From Bacteroidota bacterium (GTDB lineage Bacteria > Bacteroidota > Bacteroidia > Bacteroidales > VadinHA17), in NCBI GenBank assembly GCA_025350595.1, contig JANXXP010000197.1:1-41706 (forward strand): DNA of 41,706 nt, given 5' to 3'. The number at the start of each line of letters is the position of its first letter. Within the stretch, counting starts at the first letter, position 1. This document shows positions 33,712 to 40,237 of the stretch, piece by piece. The position numbers and the translations under genes were made by a program. Under the pieces are notes generated by a model. It made no database searches. It was not told the DNA's origin and was given only the letters and a program-made list of their open reading frames with translations.

Positions 33712-35460
33712 TTACTCAATCCGATACCCACTACCTGAAATACTAATTGATTTCTTCAGGTTCTTATTTGAAGTAAAATGAAAATCTTCTCCTTTACAGC
33801 TTAAATGAACTTTTTCGCCATTTATCACAATTGCAACCGACGAAGTACTATTATTATGAATCAAAAAATCAGCCAGCACCAGGGCTTTTTCGATTCCATC
33901 GCCGCGTCTGAAGTTCCAAACTTCGTCAGGTAATGCCAGTCTGCATCCATCGTAGATTGATTCCTCAGGCAAGTTAATAAGTATGTTATAAACTTCGGAA
34001 ATACTCTTTCCATTCAAATCGGTAAAACATACAGGATTTCGTTCGATAGCCGCTTTAATAAATGGCAACCACTCTATAATATCCATTTGCCTGTAAACAT
34101 AAAGTGATAACAAGGCAAGTTCAGAATTTTCTTTATGACTATTTATTAATTCAATGATTTGGGAACGTGTATTCTCATTAGTAATCTTAAGTCTTGGTGT
34201 AGTTATATAATTCTTTTTAAAATCAGGAATCTGTGGATTAATATAAATGAAATCCTTTAGATCCTTAAACATCTCTTGAATGATAGATTCAGAAACGATA
34301 CCTGCTGTTTTTATAAATTCATTTTCAATTTCTTCAAGGCTTTTTCCTGAGTGTTTAACTATTATATTTTCAATATCGTTCAGCATAATTTTTCCCTGAA
34401 TGGGACTAAGATGAAATTCATCTCCTTCAATTTCTTTAACAAGTGATTCGCGGGCTTCCATTGAAACATTGAATTTACTTGTGTGTTCATACTCAAACAT
34501 TTTTTCAAGAGAAATATATCTTTGTTTGCCTGAACATTCGCATCGGAATTGAAATAAATTCTTGTATTTTGATTTAAAACGGAGGAAGTTAATGAAAATC
34601 AGATTGGTAAGATCTGTAACCAGGAATTCTTTCAGTTTGATCGAGAAATATTTGTAAGAGTCAGGGTCAATCGAGGCTTCATTAAATAAAGTATGAATGT
34701 AACCTGAAATATGTGAAACAATAGTTACTTTCTCGTTTTCCATTGCCCTTCGAGCTTTCTCAGAAAGAGAGGTCCCATTGTACCACATATTTTTTGTAAC
34801 AATTCTTCGGTTATTGGTTATTAATCCGTCTTTTTCAATAATGAAGTTCTGCGAGTGAAGCGGTGTGGCAATCAAAAATATTTTTTCTAGTGGAACTCTT
34901 CCGACTACAAACATCGCAGCTGCATAAAGAGCAGATAATGAAACACATTCACCTGCTCCAGAAGTGAAATTTTCTTTATACCTGAAGGCTGTCATTGCCT
35001 CAATTGTTTCTGTCTTCCAAAAGGGTATTATGTCAGAATCATATTTATCCAGACCAAAATGTTTTCTAATGTCAATATCGAAATAGTATTTATCGCCTTC
35101 ATATCCAAACAAAGCATTGGATTGTCTGAGCATATCCATGTCGAAAAAATCACTGAATCTTGCTATTTCAGCTGTTTTCGAAGTCAGTCCCCATGTTGAA
35201 AGATCAAGATTGAAAACATAATTTTGAATAATGTATTGTTTAATCCTGTTCGCTTTACTAATGAAACTCTTTTTATCTATGTCAGCAAACCATGGATCCT
35301 CCCTCCAGGCCCATAATTGAGGAGACATAATATCTGCCAGAATAAGAGGGTAGAACAATTCAGGGAAAATGAAGATCTCCATATCTGAAAGAGTGAATGC
35401 AGATGAGTACTTTTCCAGCTCTTTCTTATCTGAAAAGTCTTTCTTTAAACGTGAGCCCAT
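33712..35460 (-). CDS. Unrecognised protein with a transglutaminase-like Cys-His core
   Basis: The 582-residue protein has no signal peptide or membrane helix. Around residues 165-212 it reads SGAGECVSLSALYAAAMFVV, then a short strand and ATPLHSQNFIIEKDG. A Cys (C172) at the start of a helix and a His (H202) on a following strand, with a nearby Asp (D211), fit the transglutaminase/papain-like core. The rest, including an N-terminal segment rich in aromatic residues and a C-terminal helical part, is not familiar. A lone Cys pair in FRCECSGKQ could bind metal but lacks partners. It stands alone, with no operon partner. I call the fold tentatively and give no function. Confidence 0.75.
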   Translation of the reverse strand: MGSRLKKDFSDKKELEKYSSAFTLSDMEIFIFPELFYPLILADIMSPQLWAWREDPWFADIDKKSFISKANRIKQYIIQNYVFNLDLSTWGLTSKTAEIARFSDFFDMDMLRQSNALFGYEGDKYYFDIDIRKHFGLDKYDSDIIPFWKTETIEAMTAFRYKENFTSGAGECVSLSALYAAAMFVVGRVPLEKIFLIATPLHSQNFIIEKDGLITNNRRIVTKNMWYNGTSLSEKARRAMENEKVTIVSHISGYIHTLFNEASIDPDSYKYFSIKLKEFLVTDLTNLIFINFLRFKSKYKNLFQFRCECSGKQRYISLEKMFEYEHTSKFNVSMEARESLVKEIEGDEFHLSPIQGKIMLNDIENIIVKHSGKSLEEIENEFIKTAGIVSESIIQEMFKDLKDFIYINPQIPDFKKNYITTPRLKITNENTRSQIIELINSHKENSELALLSLYVYRQMDIIEWLPFIKAAIERNPVCFTDLNGKSISEVYNILINLPEESIYDGCRLALPDEVWNFRRGDGIEKALVLADFLIHNNSTSSVAIVINGEKVHLSCKGEDFHFTSNKNLKKSISISGSGYRIE

Positions 35461-35566
35461 ATATATTTATAAAATCTATAATCTAATAACGTGAAATAGA
35501 AAGGAATGTTTAGAATGAATAATGGCAAATATGCTACCAGCACCCAAAAGCATCTTTTCATACCCC

Positions 35567-35599
35567 TTTTTTACCCCTAAATCCCCTATTGGGGACTTT
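35567..35599 (-). repeat. Hairpin repeat copy, minus orientation
   Basis: On the minus strand it reads AAAGTCCCCAATAGGGGATT then TAGGGGTAAAAAA, the best consensus copy, with a perfect TCCCC-AATA-GGGGA hairpin. It is one of two copies in the 209-bp space between the transglutaminase-like gene and ndk. Confidence 0.75.
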
Positions 35600-35638
35600 A
35601 AAAACACATAATAATCTGAATATAAGTAATATGTATTA

Positions 35639-35667
35639 ACCCTCCTTTAGGGGGGATGGGGGCAAAA
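35639..35667 (+). repeat. Hairpin repeat copy, GGGGG subtype
   Basis: ACCCTCCTTTAGGGGGGATG followed by GGGGCAAAA matches the variant at 11255-11284. It lies immediately beside the 3' end of ndk. Confidence 0.65.
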
Positions 35668-35669
35668 GC

Positions 35670-36092
35670 TTAAAAAAACCTTTCAATACCCGAAAAGAAA
35701 AAATTAGCCTCAAGAATTGCATTTTCATCACTGTCGGATCCATGAACAGCATTCATCTGTACAGATACGGCAAAAGTCTTTCTGATAGTACCCGGTTCTG
35801 CCTTAGCTGGATCTGTTGACCCTATAAGTTTTCTGAACTGATCAACAGCATTTTCATGCCTTAAAATCATTACAACGACAGGGCCGGATGTCATAAATTC
35901 TATCAGCCCTTCATAGAATGGCTTTCCTTTATGTACCGAATAAAATGATTCTGCCTGCGAAATGGTCATTTTTACCATGCGCATTGCAGCAATTTCAAAC
36001 CCACTTTCGTTAATCATGGAAAGAATTGGTCCTGTTTTACCAGTTCTTACTGCATTTGGCTTAATAATCGAAAAAGTAAAATCGCTGTACAT
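35670..36092 (-). CDS. ndk: Nucleoside diphosphate kinase
   Basis: Ndk balances nucleoside triphosphates by phosphotransfer through an active-site histidine. The 140-residue length is standard. FSIIKPNAV (K11) opens the fold, GPVVVMILRHENAV lies in the middle, and NAVHGSDSDENA contains the catalytic H117. A possible promoter is not obvious. The 64-bp gap separates it from the divergent DHH phosphoesterase. Confidence 0.97.
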   Translation of the reverse strand: MYSDFTFSIIKPNAVRTGKTGPILSMINESGFEIAAMRMVKMTISQAESFYSVHKGKPFYEGLIEFMTSGPVVVMILRHENAVDQFRKLIGSTDPAKAEPGTIRKTFAVSVQMNAVHGSDSDENAILEANFFFSGIERFF

Positions 36093-36122
36093 ATCTGCAA
36101 TTTTTGATATTTAATAATCGAA

Positions 36123-36151
36123 TTGGTCTTCAGGAATAATTTCTATCTTTA
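36123..36151 (+). promoter_or_regulatory. Possible promoter of the DHH phosphoesterase
   Basis: TTG at 36123-36125, 18 nt, then TATCTTTA at 36144-36151 (one mismatch to TAnnTTTG). It ends 5 nt before the proposed TTG start codon at 36157, so the transcript would be nearly leaderless. Confidence 0.45.
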
Positions 36152-36156
36152 ACCAC

Positions 36157-37203
36157 TTGAAAAACTCCGTAGCAAAAGTGATAGATTTATCTAAATATAC
36201 CAAGGAATTATCGAATCTTTTTTCATCGTCAAAGAATATACTACTCATTTGCCATATAAATCCTGACGGAGATGCAATCGGTTCACAATTAGCTTTATAT
36301 CAATTCCTTAAAGCGAAAGGAAACAATGTGAGTATGTTATCCCCAAATTTCCTTCAGGAGTTTTTACTTTGGATGGAAGGTATCGATGATATAACCATAT
36401 TTATTAAGGACAGGAAGAAAAGCAGGAAGATGATTGAAGAGGCTGACCTTATTGTCATGCTCGATTTTAATCAATCAAACAGACTTGGGGAGGCAGAAGA
36501 TTTTGTGAAAGCCTCTCATGCAAAAAGAGTAATAATCGATCACCACCTCGATCCTGGAACTTTTGCGGAATTAACGATTTCTGATCCTTCAAAATGTTCT
36601 ACATGTGAGCTGATTCATGAACTTTTATGTATCATTAACGGGGCCCAGTTTCTCAATAGACCTTACTCGGAAGCTCTTTACGTGGGAATTATTACTGATA
36701 CCGGTAACTTTGAACATGGTGCGTACTCTTCAAGAACATTCAGAATTGTAGCTGATCTGCTCGAAACAGGAATTGATAAGGTGAAAATACTAAACCTTAT
36801 TTATAATAATTTTTCGGCAGGCCGTTTACGACTTGAGGGTTTTGCATTAAATAAAAGAATGGTTGTTCTCCCTGAATACAAAACCGCTTACATCTATCTT
36901 TCAAAAGATGATCTGAAAGAATACAATTATGTTAAGGGCGATACAGAAGGATTTGTTAATCTCCCATTATCAATAAAAGGAATATATTTTACAGCTCTTT
37001 TTATTGAAAAGGATAATTTTATTAAACTTTCCTTTCGCTCAATAGGAAGCTTTCCTACTAATGAATTCGCATCACAATATTTTTCGGGAGGAGGGCATCT
37101 GAACGCTTCCGGAGGAGAATATTCAGATACCCTTTCAAACACCATTGAGTACTTTCTCAAAGCTCTGAAAGAGTATATCTGGAGATTTGAAGACAAACCA
37201 TAA
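36157..37203 (+). CDS. DHH-family phosphoesterase (NrnA-like oligoribonuclease/pAp phosphatase)
   Basis: The 348-residue protein has the DHH/DHHA1 layout: ICHINPDGDAIGS (H33, D37, D39), MLDFNQSNR (D103), the namesake DHH at 128-130 in VIIDHHLDPG, TDTGNF, and the C-terminal DHHA1 signature FSGGGHLNASGG. Such enzymes degrade nano-RNA and dephosphorylate pAp or cyclic-dinucleotide products. The start is a TTG because no earlier in-frame ATG exists and the next Met (near residue 60) would remove the first catalytic motif. Two FKBP lipoprotein genes follow in the same direction. Confidence 0.93.
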   Translation: MKNSVAKVIDLSKYTKELSNLFSSSKNILLICHINPDGDAIGSQLALYQFLKAKGNNVSMLSPNFLQEFLLWMEGIDDITIFIKDRKKSRKMIEEADLIVMLDFNQSNRLGEAEDFVKASHAKRVIIDHHLDPGTFAELTISDPSKCSTCELIHELLCIINGAQFLNRPYSEALYVGIITDTGNFEHGAYSSRTFRIVADLLETGIDKVKILNLIYNNFSAGRLRLEGFALNKRMVVLPEYKTAYIYLSKDDLKEYNYVKGDTEGFVNLPLSIKGIYFTALFIEKDNFIKLSFRSIGSFPTNEFASQYFSGGGHLNASGGEYSDTLSNTIEYFLKALKEYIWRFEDKP

Positions 37204-37207
37204 CATT

Positions 37208-37726
37208 ATGACAATTAGATATACAGGATGCATTCTGTTGTTAGTTGTATTTATTTCATGTAAAAATAGTTCTGAAAAAATTAGCCAGAACTCCCGTCCA
37301 GGAAAAAATGAAATGGCTGATTTGAATAAGTATTTTTTAAAGAAGGATAAAGAAAGAATTCAGAACTATATTGAACGGAAAAACCTAAGGATGACAGAGA
37401 CATCTTCAGGTCTATGGTATCAGATAATAAAAGAAGGTGACGGTCCCCGTTTTACAGAAAACAGCAAAGTTACCATGGAGTACGAATGCTCACTTCTTGA
37501 TGGAACCAGTTGTTATTCATCAAAAGATCTCGGACCAAAAGAACTTGTTTTAGGTAAGAGTGAAATGGAGCCGGGAATGAATGAGGGTCTCAGATTGTTG
37601 AGACCAGGTGCCCAGGCTATCTTGATTATTCCGCCTTTTTTGGGCTATGGACTAATTGGAGACAGAAAAAAGATCCCATCCAGGGCAATAATTGTTTATA
37701 ATGTTAATATCTTGCAGCCCCAATAA
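37208..37726 (+). CDS. FKBP-type peptidyl-prolyl isomerase lipoprotein (GldI-like)
   Basis: The 172-residue frame from ATG 37208 opens with a lipoprotein leader, MTIRYTGCILLLVVFISC (Cys18). An in-frame ATG seven codons earlier overlaps the DHH gene and adds a charged stretch before the leader, so the later start is preferred. The C-terminal half is FKBP-like: SSGLWYQIIKEGDGPRF, LDGTSCYSSKDLG, GMNEGLRLLRPGAQAILIIPP and GYGLIGD. Several aromatic pocket residues differ from active FKBPs, so activity is uncertain. Its size resembles GldI of gliding Bacteroidota. The start is 4 nt after the DHH stop. Confidence 0.88.
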   Translation: MTIRYTGCILLLVVFISCKNSSEKISQNSRPGKNEMADLNKYFLKKDKERIQNYIERKNLRMTETSSGLWYQIIKEGDGPRFTENSKVTMEYECSLLDGTSCYSSKDLGPKELVLGKSEMEPGMNEGLRLLRPGAQAILIIPPFLGYGLIGDRKKIPSRAIIVYNVNILQPQ

Positions 37727-37789
37727 TACAAAGATGTTTTTTGCGTTTATAACATATTAATTATATCAATACTTAAACCCTGATTCTTT

Positions 37790-38284
37790 ATGAAAAATAG
37801 TATCCGAACATTTTTATTCTCTGTCATCACAATTCTTTTGATCATGCTTGTTTCATGCAATCCTGCTGCAAAATATGAGAAAGCCGAAGCTTCAGAAATT
37901 CAGGATTATCTTAGTAAAAACTCGAATTTATTGTTTGTAAAGAAAACAAGCGGTTTATACTTTCTTGATGTTACAGTTGGTACAGGCAGAGTGCCTATTA
38001 ACAAAGATACTGTCTGGGTAAAATACACCGGGAAATTTCTGAACGGAACAACATTTGACACCAATGTTGGCACTTCTGATTCCCTTAAGTTTCCTGTTTA
38101 TCAGGGTTATATGATTTACGGAATTGAAGAGGGAATCTCCTATATGAAAGAAGGTGGAAAATCGATGCTGGTTATACCATCCAGCATGGCTTATGGCACA
38201 ATGGGCTTTAATATAATTCCTGGTTATACTCCTTTGTTATTTGAATTGGAACTTGTTAAAGTAAAAGCAGGCCCGGGAAAATAG
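37790..38284 (+). CDS. FKBP-type peptidyl-prolyl isomerase lipoprotein
   Basis: The 164-residue protein has a lipoprotein signal peptide (lipobox MLVSC, Cys23) and a single FKBP domain: SGLYFLDVTVGTGR, VWVKYTGKFLNGTTFDTN with the conserved Tyr and FD pocket, GIEEGISYMKEGGKSMLVIP and AYGTMGF. It would assist proline isomerisation of envelope proteins. It is a paralogue of the preceding gene, 63 nt downstream, and ends 2 bp from the convergent methyltransferase. Confidence 0.92.
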   Translation: MKNSIRTFLFSVITILLIMLVSCNPAAKYEKAEASEIQDYLSKNSNLLFVKKTSGLYFLDVTVGTGRVPINKDTVWVKYTGKFLNGTTFDTNVGTSDSLKFPVYQGYMIYGIEEGISYMKEGGKSMLVIPSSMAYGTMGFNIIPGYTPLLFELELVKVKAGPGK

Positions 38285-38286
38285 TG

Positions 38287-38985
38287 CTACTGCAAAACAA
38301 AAACAACCAACCTGTCCTTTAGTGTTGGTAAATCTCTTTTCCATTCTGAGATTTTCATAGTTCTAATTGATTCTGAGGCGAGGGAAATATCTGCAGCAAT
38401 ACATAGCTTTGTATCATTGTGGCATGTTTCAATAATCGATTCAAACATTTTCTGATTTCTGTACGGGGTTTCCATAAAGATCTGAGCGTAGCCTTCAGCT
38501 CCTTTTTTTTCCAGTTCCCTTAATTTTGAAGACCTTTCTGCCGGTTTAACAGGCAGATATCCATTAAAAGAGAAATTTTGTCCGTTTAATCCCGATGAGA
38601 TCAGGGCAAGAATTATTGAAGATGGACCTGATAGGGGAGTAATCGTGATTTTTTTCTGATGAGCAAGGGCAACTATACGGGCCCCTGGATCTGCAATGCC
38701 AGGAAGTCCGGCCTCACTAAGTAATCCGATATCAGACCCATTAAAAACAGGATCAAGATAATGTGCTATATCTGCTTCAACTGTGTGCTCATTTAATTCA
38801 AAGAATTCAGAGTCATTAATTGGAAACTCCCTGTCGATGAGCCTGAGGAACCTTCTTGCACTTCTGGTGTCTTCAACGATGAAAAACCGTAATTGTCTGG
38901 TCAGTTTAAGTACTTTTTCGGGGATGACTTTTGAAAAATCATCTCCGCCTAAAGTCACAGGTATAAGATAAATCCTGCCGTTCAC
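38287..38985 (-). CDS. RsmI-family SAM-dependent methyltransferase (tetrapyrrole methylase fold)
   Basis: The 232-residue protein starts GRIYLIPVTLGG and carries FIVEDTRSARRFL, IGLLSEAGLPGIADPGARIV (SAM-binding loop) and PLSGPSSIILALISSGL. These are hallmarks of RsmI-type 16S rRNA cytidine-2'-O-methyltransferases, but the protein is shorter than RsmI (about 280) and lacks the usual YVVxTPIGNL start. It belongs to the RsmI-like paralogue common in Bacteroidota. The RNA target is not known to me. It has an excellent promoter. Confidence 0.88.
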   Translation of the reverse strand: MNGRIYLIPVTLGGDDFSKVIPEKVLKLTRQLRFFIVEDTRSARRFLRLIDREFPINDSEFFELNEHTVEADIAHYLDPVFNGSDIGLLSEAGLPGIADPGARIVALAHQKKITITPLSGPSSIILALISSGLNGQNFSFNGYLPVKPAERSSKLRELEKKGAEGYAQIFMETPYRNQKMFESIIETCHNDTKLCIAADISLASESIRTMKISEWKRDLPTLKDRLVVFVLQ

Positions 38986-39014
38986 GTTATAATTTATATA
39001 ATTATGAAATCAGG

Positions 39015-39045
39015 CAAATATACATCTCCTGTGTAATATAACAAA
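39015..39045 (-). promoter_or_regulatory. Consensus promoter of the RsmI-like gene
   Basis: On the minus strand TTTG (plus 39042-39045), exactly 19 nt, and TATATTTG (plus 39015-39022) form a perfect TTTG-N19-TAnnTTTG promoter. The ATG at 38985 lies about 25 nt after the expected start point. Confidence 0.8.
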
Positions 39046-39058
39046 AAGGGTATTAATG

Positions 39059-39089
39059 TTGCCTTTTAGTGATTTTTAATATAGGTTTG
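39059..39089 (+). promoter_or_regulatory. Promoter of the metallo-hydrolase gene
   Basis: TTG at 39059-39061, 20 nt, then TAGGTTTG at 39082-39089, an exact TAnnTTTG. The GTG start at 39109 lies 19 nt downstream. Back to back with the RsmI-like promoter. Confidence 0.65.
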
Positions 39090-39108
39090 TCCTGAAATAT
39101 TTTGTAAA

Positions 39109-39876
39109 GTGAAAATAACTTTTCTCGGGACAGGAACATCACAGGGCGTGCCTGTAATTGCTTGTGAATGTAAGATATGTCAATCTTCTGATCCCTACGA
39201 CAAAAGACTTAGAACATCTCTTCTTCTCGAAACAGACGAGACTACGCTTCTATTTGATGCTGGTCCCGACTTCCGACAGCAGATGCTGCGTGAACATGTT
39301 ATGAAACTCGATTCAATTCTACTGACACACGAACACAAAGATCATATTTCAGGCATGGATGATGTGCGGGCTTTCAATTATAAAAGTCAGGACGCAATTG
39401 ACATTTATGCGGAGGAAAGAGTTCAGAAAGCAATAAAGGAAGAATATGCTTATGTCTTCTCTGAATATCAATATCCCGGAATTCCGAAGATGAGACTTTA
39501 TACTATTCCTGAGCATGCTTTCGATGTTAAGGGTGTACAAATCATACCCATCAGAGTTTTCCATTACCATCTGCCTGTATATGGCTTCAGAGTTGGAAAT
39601 TTTGCCTATATAACTGACGCCAATTATATACCTGAAGAAAGTAAAGAGAAATTGTTCGGAGTTAAGTACCTTGTTATAAATGCATTAAGAAAAGAGAAAC
39701 ATGTTTCTCATTTTAGTTTGCGGGAGGCTATCGATTTTATCAGAGAAATTTCGCCTAAAAAAGCATTTATTACTCATATTAGTCATCAGATGGGTTTTCA
39801 TGCAGAGGTTACTAAGGAACTTCCACCTGAGATTATGATGGCTTACGACGGGTTAAGTTTTTTATGCAATGAATGA
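39109..39876 (+). CDS. Metallo-beta-lactamase-fold hydrolase, PhnP-like
   Basis: The 255-residue protein starts at GTG and opens FLGTGTSQGVPVIACECKIC, with Cys19, Cys21 and Cys24 forming the small zinc site typical of PhnP. The metal site is THEHKDH (H74, H76, D78, H79), followed by the distal FHYHLPVYGF, TDANYI (Asp) and ITHISH. PhnP is a cyclic phosphodiesterase; members outside phosphonate operons are often annotated simply as phosphoribosyl or RNA-related hydrolases. No phosphonate gene is present, so the substrate is unknown. Confidence 0.93.
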   Translation: MKITFLGTGTSQGVPVIACECKICQSSDPYDKRLRTSLLLETDETTLLFDAGPDFRQQMLREHVMKLDSILLTHEHKDHISGMDDVRAFNYKSQDAIDIYAEERVQKAIKEEYAYVFSEYQYPGIPKMRLYTIPEHAFDVKGVQIIPIRVFHYHLPVYGFRVGNFAYITDANYIPEESKEKLFGVKYLVINALRKEKHVSHFSLREAIDFIREISPKKAFITHISHQMGFHAEVTKELPPEIMMAYDGLSFLCNE

Positions 39877-39893
39877 AAAAGGTAAAATACCTA

Positions 39894-40103
39894 TCACTTT
39901 TTATACTTCTTAGTCAGCTTATTCTGATAGCCAGGTGAAAAATAGAAGCTGTTTCTCCCTAATTGTGAAGCATTCACCTGAGAACCTTGCTTCCTCTTTG
40001 CAATGTAAGTATTCTTCTTCGCAGGAGCACATGCAGTCATTATCCCTATAAGAGAAAAGAAAATAATATAGCTTAGTATTTTACAAATTCCGGACATTTC
40101 CAC
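39894..40103 (-). CDS. Small lipoprotein of unknown function
   Basis: The 69-residue protein has an N-terminal hydrophobic leader (ILSYIIFFSLIGIMTAC, Cys25) and a basic tail (NTYIAKRKQGSQVNASQLG, then FYFSPGYQNKLTKKYKK). The start is GTG at 40103 or ATG at 40097. A lysine-rich, Tyr-rich tail suggests contact with nucleic acid or murein, which is only a guess. I recall similar tiny lipoproteins in related genomes but no function. Confidence 0.75.
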   Translation of the reverse strand: MEMSGICKILSYIIFFSLIGIMTACAPAKKNTYIAKRKQGSQVNASQLGRNSFYFSPGYQNKLTKKYKK

Positions 40104-40237
40104 ATCTGCTTTTGAATAACTCCTAAAAATACAACATATTTATCTAAAAAAAAAATTGACCTATTTATCTGGACAGCAACATTTTTTTTATGATCAGTAT
40201 GCTTTATCTTGCGTCTTCGAAAATCAATCTAGAGGTA

